Shown in pieces: positions 1-9,039 of a DNA stretch of 64,000 nucleotides; within the stretch, counting starts at the first letter, position 1, and each line of letters begins with the position of its first letter. The notes below the pieces were generated by a model that saw only the letters and a list, made by a program, of their open reading frames with translations, was not told the origin of the DNA and ran no database searches. Origin of the DNA: Streptomyces macrolidinus (GTDB lineage: Bacteria > Actinomycetota > Actinomycetes > Streptomycetales > Streptomycetaceae); NCBI RefSeq assembly GCF_023887685.1, contig NZ_JAMWMR010000003.1, positions 310,001 through 374,000 on the forward strand, written 5' to 3'. The position numbers were made by a program, and so were the translations under genes.

Positions 1-704
1 ACACGATCGGCGCCCAGATCGTGGAGGCGTACCGCATCCACCACGACGTCGACAAGAAGACCGCGCGCAAGCGGGCGGTCGAGATGCTCGACCGGGTGGG
101 CATCCCGCAGCCGGACAAGCGGGTGGACAGCTACCCGCACGAGTTCTCCGGCGGCATGCGCCAGCGCGCGATGATCGCGATGTCGCTCGTCAACAACCCC
201 GAACTGCTGATCGCGGACGAGCCGACCACCGCCCTCGACGTCACCGTCCAGGCGCAGATCCTCGACCTGATCCGGGATCTGCAGAAGGAGTTCGGCTCCG
301 CGGTCATCGTCATCACCCACGACCTGGGCGTCGTTGCCGAACTGGCCGACGACATCCTGGTGATGTACGGCGGACGCTGTGTGGAGCGGGGTCCGGCCGA
401 GAAGGTGTTCTACGAGCCCCGCCACCCCTACACCTGGGGTCTGCTCGGCTCGATGCCGCGGCTGGACCGCGACCAGCAGGAACGGCTGATCCCGGTCAAG
501 GGGTCGCCGCCCTCGCTGATCAACATCCCGTCCGGCTGCGCCTTCAACCCGCGCTGCCCGTACGCCGACATCCCCAAGGACAACATCACCCGGACGGTCC
601 GCCCCGAGCTGACCGAGGTCGGCGGCCGGCACTGGGCCGCCTGCCACATGTCGCAGGAGGAGCGGCAGCGGATCTGGGCCGAAGAGATTGCGCCGAAGCT
701 GTGA
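1..704 (+). CDS. Oligopeptide/dipeptide ABC transporter ATP-binding protein, DppD/OppD type (5' truncated)
   Basis: Open from the window edge (frame beginning at base 3), so the N-terminal part with Walker A is missing. Visible are the ABC signature FSGGMRQR, Walker [13 protein letters not shown], the H-loop ITHD, and a C-terminal oligopeptide-transporter domain with the typical [11 protein letters not shown] cysteine cluster (residues counted from the GTG at 21: about 170-180). This is the first of the two cytoplasmic ATPases that drive uptake of peptides through a membrane permease pair. Its stop (TGA 702-704) overlaps the GTG of the next gene by 4 nt, so the two are translationally coupled; permease and binding-protein genes presumably lie upstream outside the window. 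Substrate (di- or oligopeptide) cannot be read from the sequence. Confidence 0.93.
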   Translation, partial: TIGAQIVEAYRIHHDVDKKTARKRAVEMLDRVGIPQPDKRVDSYPHEFSGGMRQRAMIAMSLVNNPELLIADEPTTALDVTVQAQILDLIRDLQKEFGSAVIVITHDLGVVAELADDILVMYGGRCVERGPAEKVFYEPRHPYTWGLLGSMPRLDRDQQERLIPVKGSPPSLINIPSGCAFNPRCPYADIPKDNITRTVRPELTEVGGRHWAACHMSQEERQRIWAEEIAPKL

Positions 705-2119
705 GCGAGGACAACGTGACCATTCCCGCGCAGAGCGACGGTGCCACCGGCACCGGAGACACCGCCCCGGGCGAGGTCCTGCTGAAGGTGACCGGCCTCC
801 AGAAGCACTTCCCGATCAAGAAGGGGATGCTGCAGCGGCAGGTCGGCGCGGTGCGCGCCGTCGACGGCATCGACTTCGAGGTCAGGGCCGGTGAGACCCT
901 CGGCGTCGTCGGTGAGTCCGGCTGCGGCAAGTCGACCATGGGCCGGCTGATCACCCGGCTGCTCGAACCGACCGCCGGCACGGTGGAGTTCGAGGGCAAG
1001 GACATCACGCACCTCGGTGTCGGCGGCATGCGTCCGCTGCGCCGCGATGTGCAGATGATCTTCCAGGACCCGTACTCGTCGCTGAACCCGCGCCACACCA
1101 TCGGCACGATCATCGGCGCCCCCTTCCGGCTCCAGGGCGTCACGCCCGAGGGCGGGATCAAGAAGGAGGTCCAGCGGCTGCTGTCGGTCGTGGGCCTCAA
1201 CCCCGAGCACTACAACCGCTATCCGCACGAGTTCTCCGGCGGCCAGCGTCAGCGCATCGGCATCGCCCGCGCGCTCGCGCTCAAGCCGAAGCTGGTCGTG
1301 GCCGACGAGCCGGTCTCCGCGCTCGACGTGTCGATCCAGGCGCAGGTCGTCAACCTCCTGGACGACCTCCAGGACGAGCTGGGCCTGACGTACGTGATCA
1401 TCGCGCACGACCTCTCGGTCGTCCGGCACGTCTCGGACCGGATCGCGGTGATGTACCTCGGCAAGATCATGGAGCTGGCCGACCGCGACGCCCTGTACAA
1501 GACGCCGATGCACCCGTACACCAAGGCGTTGATGTCGGCGGTGCCGATCCCGGACCCGAAGCGGAAGAACGCCAAGAGCGAGCGCATCCTGCTCAAGGGC
1601 GACGTCCCCTCGCCGATCGCCCCGCCGAGCGGCTGCCGCTTCCACACCCGGTGCTGGAAGGCGACGGAGATCTGCCGGACGACCGAGCCGCAGCTCAAGG
1701 AGCTGAAGCCGGGCCAGCGGGTCGCCTGTCACCACCCGGAGAACTTCGAGGACCAGGCGCCGCAGGACACGGTGCTGCTGTCGGCCGCGAAGGAAGCGGC
1801 CGAGCTCGTGGCGGACGAGGTCCTGGCGCAGTCGGCGGAGACGTCGGCGGCGGTCGCGGCCCAGGTCGAGGCGGAGGCGGAGGCGTCGGCGGAAGCCGCG
1901 CCCGAGGCGGACGCCACGGGCGAGAAGCCTGCCGCGTCCGAGGCGAAGCCTGCCGCGGCCGAGAAGTCCGAGAAGTCCGAGGGGTCTGCGAAGTCTGCGA
2001 AGTCCGAGAAGAAGTCGGCCGCGTCGGAGGAGACCACCGAGTCGTCCGAGACTGCTGAGTCCTCCGAGTCCTCCGAGGCCTCTGAGCCTTCCGGCTCGAC
2101 CGACTCTTCCGAGTCCTGA
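701..2119 (+). CDS. Oligopeptide/dipeptide ABC transporter ATP-binding protein, DppF/OppF type, with low-complexity tail
   Basis: 472 aa. Complete ABC ATPase: Walker [10 protein letters not shown] (about residues 72-80), Q-loop, signature FSGGQRQR, Walker [14 protein letters not shown]-loop, then the oligopeptide-transporter C-terminal domain with a GCRFHTRCW cysteine cluster. It pairs with the preceding DppD-type subunit to energise peptide import. Start is the GTG at 701, overlapping the upstream stop. DppF-type proteins normally end soon after the cysteine cluster near residue 340; here about 120 further residues follow that are almost only Ala, Glu, Ser, Lys and Thr, an acidic and probably disordered tail of unknown role. 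A hairpin terminator lies just downstream. Confidence 0.93.
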   Translation: MSEDNVTIPAQSDGATGTGDTAPGEVLLKVTGLQKHFPIKKGMLQRQVGAVRAVDGIDFEVRAGETLGVVGESGCGKSTMGRLITRLLEPTAGTVEFEGKDITHLGVGGMRPLRRDVQMIFQDPYSSLNPRHTIGTIIGAPFRLQGVTPEGGIKKEVQRLLSVVGLNPEHYNRYPHEFSGGQRQRIGIARALALKPKLVVADEPVSALDVSIQAQVVNLLDDLQDELGLTYVIIAHDLSVVRHVSDRIAVMYLGKIMELADRDALYKTPMHPYTKALMSAVPIPDPKRKNAKSERILLKGDVPSPIAPPSGCRFHTRCWKATEICRTTEPQLKELKPGQRVACHHPENFEDQAPQDTVLLSAAKEAAELVADEVLAQSAETSAAVAAQVEAEAEASAEAAPEADATGEKPAASEAKPAAAEKSEKSEGSAKSAKSEKKSAASEETTESSETAESSESSEASEPSGSTDSSES

Positions 2120-2141
2120 ACCGGCGTTCCGACTCCCGAAA

Positions 2142-2175
2142 GAGGCCGTCGCTGACCGCGGCGGCCTCCTTCGTT
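2142..2175 (+). terminator. Hairpin terminator after peptide ABC genes
   Basis: GAGGCCG (2142-2148) pairs with CGGCCTC (2162-2168), followed by a short pyrimidine/T-rich stretch. Lies 22 nt after the stop of the DppF-type gene. Confidence 0.6.
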
Positions 2176-2183
2176 TGCTCCCC

Positions 2184-2224
2184 ACGGGAATCCCCACTGG
2201 TATCCCTACGGGAATCCCCACTGT
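2184..2224. repeat. 16-bp direct repeat
   Basis: ACGGGAATCCCCACTG occurs at 2184-2199 and again at 2209-2224, 25 bp apart and perfectly conserved, between the ABC transporter terminator and the TRIC-type gene. Each unit contains a GGGAnTCCC-like palindrome, so it could be a protein-binding site; no function is known to me. Confidence 0.6.
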
Positions 2225-2296
2225 GTAATCCCGGGCATTCGATCACCTCGCCTTGCTTTGCAAGGTGCACACCCTGTGGTAGGTGAGAATGTAAGG

Positions 2297-2983
2297 GTGC
2301 TCCAGCAATTGTTCAGTCCCTCCGTCCAGCACACGCTCGACATCGTCGGCATCTTCGTCTTCGCGATATCCGGCGCGCTGCTGGCCGTGCGCAAGAACTT
2401 CGACGTCTTCGGCATAGCCGTGCTCGCCGAAGTCACCGCGCTGGGCGGCGGACTGTTCCGCGATCTGGTCATCGGCGCCACCCCGGCCGCCTTCGCGGAC
2501 CTCGGCTACTTCCTGGCCCCGCTGCTCGCCACCGTCCTGGTCTTCTTCCTCCACCCCGAGGTGGAGCGCACCCAGGGCGCCGTCAACGCCTTCGACGCCG
2601 CCGGTCTCGGTCTGTTCTGCGTCACCGGTACGACCAAGGCGTACGACTACGGGCTGGGCCTCACCGCGTCCGCCGTCCTGGGCATGGCGACCGCCGTCGG
2701 TGGCGGTGTGCTGCGCGACATACTCGCCAACGAGGTGCCCTCGCTGCTGCGCTGGGACCGCGACCTGTACGCGGTGCCCGCGATCGTCGGCGCCGCGATG
2801 GTCGCGCTCTGCATCCGCTACGAGGTGCTGACCCCGCTCACCTCCGGGCTCGCGGCCGTCACGGCCTTCGTACTGCGCCTGCTCGCGATGCACTACCACT
2901 GGCGAGCGCCGCGGGCCTGGAACCGGCGTTCCCGGGTGGCGGAGGAGGACCTGCTGTCGCCCGACCCGTCATCTGCCGGGTGA
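2297..2983 (+). CDS. TRIC/UPF0126 family membrane protein (putative cation channel)
   Basis: 228 aa from a GTG at 2297, chosen because AGGTGAG (2281-2287) sits 9 nt upstream; the open frame extends to 2258 but without a ribosome site. About seven hydrophobic segments arranged as two similar halves, each with the family motif: ALGGGLFRDL near residue 50 and AVGGGVLRDI near residue 135. Members of this family (bacterial homologues of trimeric intracellular cation channels) form homotrimeric K+/Na+ channels in structural studies; the physiological role in Streptomyces is unknown. The last 125 nt overlap the end of the convergent esterase gene, which is unusual. Confidence 0.85.
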   Translation: MLQQLFSPSVQHTLDIVGIFVFAISGALLAVRKNFDVFGIAVLAEVTALGGGLFRDLVIGATPAAFADLGYFLAPLLATVLVFFLHPEVERTQGAVNAFDAAGLGLFCVTGTTKAYDYGLGLTASAVLGMATAVGGGVLRDILANEVPSLLRWDRDLYAVPAIVGAAMVALCIRYEVLTPLTSGLAAVTAFVLRLLAMHYHWRAPRAWNRRSRVAEEDLLSPDPSSAG

Positions 2984-4082
2984 GCCAGCCGAAGGCCGTG
3001 GGGATCTGCGGTCGCCACACGGCCATGGTGTGGCCGCCCGCGCTGCGCGGGATCAGCACCGCGCGCACCACCGTCGGCGGCTTGGCGATCCGCGCCAGCG
3101 CCGCGCCCGCCCGGTAGCCGTCGTCGTACGCGCCGGAGGCGTAGAGCGAGATCCGGGGCGGGGTGCGGTAGCCCTTCAGTAGGACGTAGGGGTTGTTCTG
3201 CCGCCGCAGCCCGAGGTCGCGCGCGGCGAGTGAACCGGGTTCGCCGATCGGGTCGTTGTAGCCGGACAGGCTGATCGCGGCCCGGTAGCGGTCGGGGTGG
3301 GCGACCACGAGCTTCGCCGCGCAGTGCGCCCCCGCCGAGTAGCCCGCGACCGCCCAGCCGTCCGGCGCGGACCGGGCGCGGAAGTTGTCCGTCACCATCC
3401 TCGGCACATCGATGCTGAGCCAACTGTCGGCGTTCACGGTGCCCGGGATGTTCGCGCACCCCGTGTCGACCTTGGCGATGAGGTTGGTGCGCGGCGCCAC
3501 CAGGATGAACGGCGCCACCTGCCCGCTGCGCATCAGCGGCAGCAGCTGCTGATGCACCTTGAGGGACCCGAACCACGCCTTCGCCGAGCCCGGATAGCCC
3601 GACAGCAGCTCCACGACCGGGAACTTGGTGGCCCGGTAGGCGGGGTCGTCGTACTGCGGCGGCAGCCAGACGTAGACCTCCGCGTCGACGCCCGAGACCC
3701 GGCCGTCGAGCTGGGTGACGCGCACCCCACCCGCCGCGTGCATGCTCGGCCCGTCGGCGCGGGTGAAGGTCTGGCGCACCTTCGGCAGGGCCTGGGTGGG
3801 GATCCCACCGGTGCCGTCCTTGCCGAGGTCGGCGGCCTGCTGCACATGGTTGCCCGTGCCCAGCAGATCGGCCCAGTTGTCGTAGAGGTCGTTGGCGTCG
3901 TTCACCAGCACGAAGACCAGGGTCACCGCGGTGAGCTGGGCGAACAGCAGCATCAGGACGCGGACGGCATGGCGTACGAGCACCGGGCCGCGCACCCGGG
4001 ACCACAGCAACAGCGGCAGGACCAGGGCGACGGTCGTGAGGGCGATCGAGGTGAAGAGGAAGGGTGTCCCGGTGAGGCTCAT
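2859..4082 (-). CDS. Membrane-anchored alpha/beta-hydrolase (putative esterase, Ag85/esterase D fold)
   Basis: 407 aa starting at the ATG at 4082 (an upstream AGGAAG is 11 nt away; an in-frame ATG at 4124 is the alternative). Two hydrophobic segments at the N-terminus (about residues 6-27 and 36-60) should place the catalytic part outside the cell. The domain has the nucleophile elbow GYSAG and a late histidine in AGGHTMAVW, followed by a GWL segment as in the esterase-D/antigen-85 group. The C-terminal 35 residues are Pro/Gly/Ala rich and are encoded on the strand opposite to the 3' end of the TRIC-type gene, so the two genes share 125 bp tail to tail. Substrate unknown. Confidence 0.85.
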   Translation of the reverse strand: MSLTGTPFLFTSIALTTVALVLPLLLWSRVRGPVLVRHAVRVLMLLFAQLTAVTLVFVLVNDANDLYDNWADLLGTGNHVQQAADLGKDGTGGIPTQALPKVRQTFTRADGPSMHAAGGVRVTQLDGRVSGVDAEVYVWLPPQYDDPAYRATKFPVVELLSGYPGSAKAWFGSLKVHQQLLPLMRSGQVAPFILVAPRTNLIAKVDTGCANIPGTVNADSWLSIDVPRMVTDNFRARSAPDGWAVAGYSAGAHCAAKLVVAHPDRYRAAISLSGYNDPIGEPGSLAARDLGLRRQNNPYVLLKGYRTPPRISLYASGAYDDGYRAGAALARIAKPPTVVRAVLIPRSAGGHTMAVWRPQIPTAFGWLTRQMTGRATAGPPPPPGNAGSRPAALASGSASRAGAVRRP

Positions 4083-4316
4083 CGGCGTGAGCGCTTCCTG
4101 TGCACGGACGGATCGAGCGGTCATCTGCTGAGAGGGGATCCCGGGGCTCTCGGTCGCGGTCGTATACGGACACTTACCGAGACATTGCCGAATGCGCACC
4201 CGAGGCACCGGGAATCCGGGTGCGCGGCGGGCCGGAGGATGGGCGGGGCCGGGTGGAGAAGGGGCGCTGTCCGGCCAAAGCTACTGCTTGGTAATTTCCT
4301 GTTGTACTGTTCGGGC
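4083..4316. promoter_or_regulatory. Divergent intergenic region with inverted repeat
   Basis: 234 bp between the divergently transcribed esterase and thioesterase-like genes, so it must hold both promoters. It contains a 9-bp inverted repeat, GCGCACCCG (4194-4202) and CGGGTGCGC (4217-4225), with a 14-nt spacer; this could be an operator or an RNA hairpin. I see no further gene here. Confidence 0.45.
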
Positions 4317-5174
4317 ATGTTCGAAGAGACCGCACAGGCCGCGCGCGCCACGATCGGCGACAGCGAGTTCGACCGCGACACCGCGGTCACCCTCCGCGAA
4401 CCCGGCGTCTACGGCATCGATCTCTCGGCCGGGTGGACGATCATCAACGCGGTGAACGGCGGCTATCTGCTGGCCGTGCTGGGCCGTGCGCTCGGGGAGG
4501 CGCTGCCGCACTCCGACCCGTTCACGATCTCCGCGCACTACCTCACCGCGTCCCAGCCGGGCCCCGCGGTGATCCGTACGGACGTCGTACGCACCGGCCG
4601 TACGCTCTCCACCGGCCAGGCGTCCCTCTTCCAGTACGACGAGGAGGGCCGCGAGGTCGAGCGCATCCGCGTGCTCGCCTCCTACGGTGAGCTGGACTCC
4701 CTGCCCGACGACGTCCGGACGAGCGCGAAGCCGCCCGTCCTCCCGCCCCTGGAGCAGTGCTTCGGCCCCGGGGACGCGCCGACGCCGATCCCCGGCAGCT
4801 CGGCCATCACCGACCGGCTGATGCTCAAGCTCGACCCCGCCACGCTGGGCTGGGTGCTCGGGAAGCCGTCCGGGAAGGGCGAGATGAGGGCCTGGTTCGG
4901 GCTCGCCGACGGCCGTGACGCGGACCCGCTCTCGCTGCTGCTCGCGGTGGACGCGCTGCCGCCCACCGCCTTCGAACTCGGGCTGTCCGGCTGGGTGCCC
5001 ACGGTCGAGCTGACCGTGCATGTGCGCTGCCGTCCGGCGCCGGGCCCGCTGCGGGTGTCGATCACCACGCGCAACCTCGCCCATGGCTTCCTGGAGGAGG
5101 ACGCCGAGGTCTGGGACAGCGCAGACCGCCTGGTCGCCCAGTCCCGCCAGTTGGCGCGGGCCAGGCTGGCCTGA
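4317..5174 (+). CDS. Thioesterase family protein (TesB-like double hotdog)
   Basis: 285 aa from ATG 4317; the open frame continues upstream but only as antisense of the esterase gene. The N-terminal half carries the hotdog-helix pattern INAVNGGYLLAVLGRAL typical of acyl-CoA thioesterase superfamily proteins (TesB/4HBT_3), and the C-terminal half a second hotdog ending GFLEEDAEVWDS...LVAQSRQLA, also typical (the AQSRQ motif). Such proteins hydrolyse acyl-CoA thioesters in the cytoplasm. It lies next to a convergent TetR gene, which may control fatty-acid related functions, but no operator was seen directly upstream. Confidence 0.82.
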   Translation: MFEETAQAARATIGDSEFDRDTAVTLREPGVYGIDLSAGWTIINAVNGGYLLAVLGRALGEALPHSDPFTISAHYLTASQPGPAVIRTDVVRTGRTLSTGQASLFQYDEEGREVERIRVLASYGELDSLPDDVRTSAKPPVLPPLEQCFGPGDAPTPIPGSSAITDRLMLKLDPATLGWVLGKPSGKGEMRAWFGLADGRDADPLSLLLAVDALPPTAFELGLSGWVPTVELTVHVRCRPAPGPLRVSITTRNLAHGFLEEDAEVWDSADRLVAQSRQLARARLA

Positions 5175-5254
5175 CCGTCACGCACGGATGATCTGTGGGC
5201 GGTGTGCTCGGTGAACGAGCGTGCCGCCCACGGGTGTTGGGGCGTCGGTGTCCG

Positions 5255-5881
5255 TCAGTCGTTCCAGTGGTCGCGGCCGATGTCGATCAGCAGGAGCCGC
5301 TGGGTCGTCACCCGGACCACCCGGTCCCGCTCCTCGGGGGAGGACTCCAGGGCCACCAGGAACTGGGAGGCCGTCATCAGCATCTGGTCGACGTAGAGAC
5401 CGGCCAGCATCAGCAGATCCTCGTCGCTCCACCCCTCGGACTCGGGGTGCTGGGCCAGCGCGACCTTCACCTCCTCGGCGAACCGGGCCAGTTGGCGCCG
5501 GATCGCCTCCCGTACGGGCTGGACGCCGCCGTGCCACTCGCGCGCGATGAACCGTACGTGCGCGGGGTACGCCTCCACATGGCCGGCGATCAAGTCGACG
5601 GCGCGCGCGCAGCGTTCGGCCCGGTCGCCTTCCGCGGAGGCCGTGGAGCCGATCAGCGGGTGGAGGCTGTCGAGGGCCTCCTTGACCAGTTCGACGCCGA
5701 GGTCGGCGATCGAGGGGAAGTGCCGGTAGAAGGCGGTCGGGGCGACGCCGACCGCACGGGTGACCTCCCGCAGACCCAGGCTGCTCAGGCTCTGCTCCTC
5801 CAGCAGGACCAAGGCGGCGTCCAGGAACGCCTGCCGGGTCTTCTGCTTCTGGGCCTGCCGGACGCCGAGGGGGTGACTCAT
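5255..5881 (-). CDS. TetR family transcriptional regulator (lipid-type, DesT/FadR-like)
   Basis: 208 aa from ATG 5881; the frame extends a little upstream but the region before the ATG holds promoter-like sequence. N-terminal TetR helix-turn-helix at about residues 28-58 (EVTRAVGVAPTAFYRHF). The HTH sequence is reminiscent of regulators of fatty-acid desaturation/degradation, but that is a similarity I recall rather than measured. It is convergent with the thioesterase-like gene and divergent from two small membrane proteins. A motif GTTAACAACCGT lies 8-19 nt upstream of its start and recurs 60 bp away, suggesting autoregulation. Confidence 0.88.
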   Translation of the reverse strand: MSHPLGVRQAQKQKTRQAFLDAALVLLEEQSLSSLGLREVTRAVGVAPTAFYRHFPSIADLGVELVKEALDSLHPLIGSTASAEGDRAERCARAVDLIAGHVEAYPAHVRFIAREWHGGVQPVREAIRRQLARFAEEVKVALAQHPESEGWSDEDLLMLAGLYVDQMLMTASQFLVALESSPEERDRVVRVTTQRLLLIDIGRDHWND

Positions 5882-5888
5882 GCCTGCA

Positions 5889-5960
5889 GTTAACAACCGT
5901 TCTCCGAAATTGGAAAGCGACGGCATGCGGCGTTAGACTCAGGAGTCAGTGAACAACTGT
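5889..5960. promoter_or_regulatory. Candidate TetR operator pair
   Basis: GTTAACAACCGT (5889-5900) and GTGAACAACTGT (5949-5960) match at 10 of 12 positions in the same orientation, exactly 60 bp apart, in the divergent promoter region of the TetR gene. A -10-like TAGACT (5934-5939) for the rightward gene lies between them. Inference only. Confidence 0.35.
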
Positions 5961-6016
5961 AACCACAGGCGTTCACCGAACCGTCATGACGGGCATCTCG
6001 GAGGGGGATTTCGTCC

Positions 6017-6184
6017 ATGCTGTTCCTTGTCGCCGCACTCCTGCTCCTGGGCACCGTGCTCGGCACCGTGGCCCAGGCGCCACCCACCATCTCCCTCGCG
6101 GTCGCGGCGGTCATCGGCGTATGGCTCGTGGCCTTCGCGGTCCGCGAACGCCACGGACGCCGGACCGTTCGATCCGATTCGTGA
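6017..6184 (+). CDS. Small membrane protein, 55 aa
   Basis: Short open frame with a near-perfect ribosome site GGAGGGGG about 9 nt before the ATG. It starts MLFLVAALLLLGTVLG and has two hydrophobic stretches (about 1-19 and 25-42) followed by a basic tail (RERHGRRTVRSDS), so it should be a two-pass membrane protein with a positively charged cytoplasmic end. Codon third positions are G/C-rich as in neighbouring genes. I do not recognise a family. It is divergent from the TetR gene and its stop is immediately followed by a degenerate tandem repeat. Confidence 0.65.
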   Translation: MLFLVAALLLLGTVLGTVAQAPPTISLAVAAVIGVWLVAFAVRERHGRRTVRSDS

Positions 6185-6300
6185 CCACCGGTCCTTCGTG
6201 GTCACCGGTCCTTCGTGGCCACGGTCTTTCGTGATCATCGCCCTCGACCACCGGTCCTTCGTGATCATCGACCTTCGTGACCATCGACCTTCGTGACCAT
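6182..6300. repeat. Degenerate tandem repeat, 16-18 bp unit
   Basis: About seven copies of a unit like RWCAYCGRYCTTCGTG run from the stop of the 55-aa gene to just before the DUF4190 gene. Units vary from 16 to 18 bp with one longer interruption. No open frame uses it plausibly. Confidence 0.7.
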
Positions 6301-6344
6301 TGATCTGTCGTACGCCCCACGCATCGTCGGGAGTTGACCACGTC

Positions 6345-6632
6345 ATGCATCTCACCCTCACACCTGCCAAGGACACCGCCGCGCCGATCCGCCGGACGAA
6401 GGCGGCCGATGCCGACGGTATGGCCGTCGCTTCCTTCGTGCTGGGGCTGCTCGGGCTGCTCGTCATGAACCTCTTCCTGGGGCCCTTCGCCATCGTCCTG
6501 GCCGCCGTCGCGCTGTGGCGCGGTACCACGCGTCGGGGGCGGGCCCTGCTGGGGCTGGGGCTGGGCGTCGCGGATCTGGTCGTCCTGGTGACCCTCATGC
6601 AGGTCAACCACACGGTGTCCTGGAGCTTCTAG
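6345..6632 (+). CDS. DUF4190-type small membrane protein
   Basis: 95 aa from ATG 6345 (GGGAG about 10 nt upstream; the frame reaches back to 6300 but that part lies in the repeat). After a charged N-terminus the sequence DGMAVASFVLGLLGLL... starts the first of two membrane helices, with a GRALLGLGLGVADLVVLVTL second helix. This pattern (AxASFVLGLLG... RGRALLGLGLG) is that of DUF4190 proteins, common in actinobacteria and of unknown function. Confidence 0.75.
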   Translation: MHLTLTPAKDTAAPIRRTKAADADGMAVASFVLGLLGLLVMNLFLGPFAIVLAAVALWRGTTRRGRALLGLGLGVADLVVLVTLMQVNHTVSWSF

Positions 6633-6676
6633 GCCAACGTCCCGCAGTCGGGCTGAGGCCGCCGAGGCAGGGCCCG

Positions 6677-6682
6677 TAGAAT
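6677..6682 (+). promoter_or_regulatory. -10 box of the cysteine desulfurase gene
   Basis: TAGAAT ends 10 nt before the ATG at 6693. A start of transcription about 7 nt downstream would give a leader of only 3-4 nt. Confidence 0.45.
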
Positions 6683-6692
6683 CGGCCTCACC

Positions 6693-7856
6693 ATGGCATA
6701 CCTCGACCACGCAGCGACCACCCCGATGCTTCCCGAGGCGGCGCAGGTGCTCACCGCGCAACTCGGCGTCACCGGCAACGCCTCCTCGCTGCACGCGTCG
6801 GGCCGCCGTGCCCGACGTACGGTCGAGGAGGCCCGCGAGGCCCTCGCCGAAGCGCTCGGCGCGCGGCCCAGCGAGGTCGTCTTCACCTCCGGCGGCACCG
6901 AGGCCGACAACCTCGCCGTGAAGGGCCTGTACTGGTCGCGCCGCGCCGCCGACCCCGCCCGTACCCGCGTCCTCGCCAGCCCCGTCGAACACCACGCGGT
7001 CCTCGACGCCGTCGACTGGCTCGGCGAACACGAGGGCGCCACGGTCGAGTACCTGCCCGTCGACGCCTACGGCCGCGTCCGCCCCGAGGCGCTGCGCGAG
7101 GCCATCGCCCGCAACCCCGACGACGTCGCCCTCGCCACGGTGATGTGGGCCAACAACGAGATCGGTACGGTCATGCCGATCCGTGAACTGGCCGACGTGG
7201 CAGCCGAGTTCGGCATCCCGCTGCACGCCGACGCGGTGCAGGCCGTCGGTCAGGTCCCGGTCGCCTTCGAGGCCTCGGGGCTCGCCGCGATGACGGTCTC
7301 CGGGCACAAGATCGGCGGCCCGTACGGCATCGGCGCGCTGCTGCTCGGCCGCGCGTACAGCCCCGTCCCGGTGCTGCACGGCGGCGGCCAGGAACGGCAT
7401 GTGCGCTCCGGCACCCTCGACGTTCCGGCCATCGCCTCCTTCGCGGTCGCCGGACGGCTCGCCACCGAGCAGCGCGCGTGGTTCGCCCGCGAGATCGGCG
7501 CCCTGCGCGACGAACTGATCGACGCGGTCCGTACCGCCGTACCGGACGCGATCCTCGGCGGCGATCCGCGGGACCGGCTCCCGGCCAACGCCCACTTCAC
7601 CTTCCCCGGCTGCGAGGGCGACTCCCTGCTCCTGCTGCTGGACGCGCAGGGCATCGAGTGCTCCACGGGCTCCGCCTGCACCGCAGGGGTGGCCCAGCCG
7701 AGCCATGTCCTCCTCGCCACCGGCGCCGCCCCCGACCTCGCCCGCGGCACCCTCCGCTTCTCCCTCGGCCACACCTCCACGCGGGCCGACGTCGAAGCGG
7801 TCGCCAAGGCCATCGGCCCCGCCGTGGAGCGGGCGCGGAGCGCGGGACTGACCTGA
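6693..7856 (+). CDS. Cysteine desulfurase (IscS/NifS family)
   Basis: 387 aa. Fold-type I PLP enzyme that takes sulfur from cysteine as an enzyme persulfide. Typical start [12 protein letters not shown], the PLP-lysine motif [10 protein letters not shown] near residue 203 and the persulfide cysteine loop [10 protein letters not shown] near residue 320. The length is normal for IscS-like enzymes. It lies 55 nt upstream of mnmA in the same direction, so the natural reading is that it supplies the sulfur for tRNA 2-thiouridine, and perhaps Fe-S assembly as well. Confidence 0.95.
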   Translation: MAYLDHAATTPMLPEAAQVLTAQLGVTGNASSLHASGRRARRTVEEAREALAEALGARPSEVVFTSGGTEADNLAVKGLYWSRRAADPARTRVLASPVEHHAVLDAVDWLGEHEGATVEYLPVDAYGRVRPEALREAIARNPDDVALATVMWANNEIGTVMPIRELADVAAEFGIPLHADAVQAVGQVPVAFEASGLAAMTVSGHKIGGPYGIGALLLGRAYSPVPVLHGGGQERHVRSGTLDVPAIASFAVAGRLATEQRAWFAREIGALRDELIDAVRTAVPDAILGGDPRDRLPANAHFTFPGCEGDSLLLLLDAQGIECSTGSACTAGVAQPSHVLLATGAAPDLARGTLRFSLGHTSTRADVEAVAKAIGPAVERARSAGLT

Positions 7857-7911
7857 GGCCTGTCGCGACCGGTCCCGGCCCCGCGGCGGCTCCCCGTACC
7901 CTGGAAGGGCT

Positions 7912-9039
7912 ATGACTGACACCCCGCAGCGCCCCCTTCGCGTCCTCGCCGCCATGTCCGGCGGGGTCGACTCCGCCGTCGCCGCCGCCCGTGCCGCCGA
8001 AGCCGGTCACGACGTCACCGGAGTCCATCTCGCGCTCTCCGCGAATCCGCAGTCCTTCCGTACGGGCGCGCGCGGCTGTTGCACCATCGAGGACTCGCGC
8101 GACGCCCGCCGCGCCGCGGACGTCATCGGCATCCCCTTCTACGTGTGGGATCTCGCCGAGCGGTTCCGCGAGGACGTGGTGGAGGACTTCATCGCCGAGT
8201 ACGAGGCCGGGCGCACCCCGAACCCCTGCCTGCGCTGCAACGAGAAGATCAAGTTCGCGGCGCTGCTCGACAAGGCCCTCGCCCTCGGCTTCGACGCGGT
8301 CTGCACCGGCCACTACGCCAAGATCGTCACGCTCGCCGACGGCACCCGCGAGCTGCACCGCGCCTCCGACATGGCCAAGGACCAGTCGTACGTCCTCGGT
8401 GTACTGGACGAGAAGCAGCTCGCGCACGCGCTGTTCCCGCTCGGCGACACGCTCACCACCAAGGACGAGATCCGCGCGGAGGCCGAGCGCCGGGGCCTCG
8501 CGGTCGCCAAGAAGCCCGACTCGCACGACATCTGCTTCATCGCCGACGGCGACACCCAGGGCTTCCTCGCCCAGCGGCTCGGCAAGGCGGAGGGCGACAT
8601 CGTCGACGAGTCGGGTGCCCGCCTCGGCACGCACGAGGGGGCGTACGGCTACACGATCGGCCAGCGCAAGGGCCTCCGGATCGGCACGCCCGCGCCCGAC
8701 GGCAAGCCGCGCTACGTCCTCGACATCTCCCCGGTCGACAACACGGTGACGGTCGGCCCGGCGTCCTCCCTGGACGTCAGCGCGCTGACCGCGATCAAGC
8801 CCCGCTGGTGCGGGGCGCCCCCGACCGGCCCCGGCACCTACACGGCCCAACTCCGCGCCCACGGCGGCGAGACGGAGGTGACCGCGGAGGTGGTCGACGG
8901 CGAACTCCACGTGCGCTTCACCGCACCGGTCCGCGGCGTGGCCCCCGGCCAGGCGATCGTCCTGTACGACGACACGCGGGTGGTCGGCTCGGCGACGATC
9001 GCGACCACGGTCCGCACGAAGGACTCCACTTCGGCCTGA
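7912..9039 (+). CDS. mnmA: tRNA-specific 2-thiouridylase MnmA
   Basis: 375 aa. Adenylates and thiolates U34 of Lys, Glu and Gln tRNAs using sulfur relayed from a cysteine desulfurase. PP-loop SGGVDSAV at residues 16-23; the two catalytic cysteines are in [10 protein letters not shown] and in [12 protein letters not shown]; the C-terminal beta-barrel domain follows (YTIGQRKGL). GGAAGG lies a few bases before the ATG. The upstream cysteine desulfurase gene is its likely partner and the two are probably co-transcribed. Confidence 0.96.
   Translation: MTDTPQRPLRVLAAMSGGVDSAVAAARAAEAGHDVTGVHLALSANPQSFRTGARGCCTIEDSRDARRAADVIGIPFYVWDLAERFREDVVEDFIAEYEAGRTPNPCLRCNEKIKFAALLDKALALGFDAVCTGHYAKIVTLADGTRELHRASDMAKDQSYVLGVLDEKQLAHALFPLGDTLTTKDEIRAEAERRGLAVAKKPDSHDICFIADGDTQGFLAQRLGKAEGDIVDESGARLGTHEGAYGYTIGQRKGLRIGTPAPDGKPRYVLDISPVDNTVTVGPASSLDVSALTAIKPRWCGAPPTGPGTYTAQLRAHGGETEVTAEVVDGELHVRFTAPVRGVAPGQAIVLYDDTRVVGSATIATTVRTKDSTSA

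Noticed and set aside
428-2221. Long minus-strand open frame opposite the two ABC ATPase genes (597 aa)
   Set aside because: Arg/Gly/Leu-rich shadow of high-GC coding sequence; plus-strand genes have clear ABC motifs.
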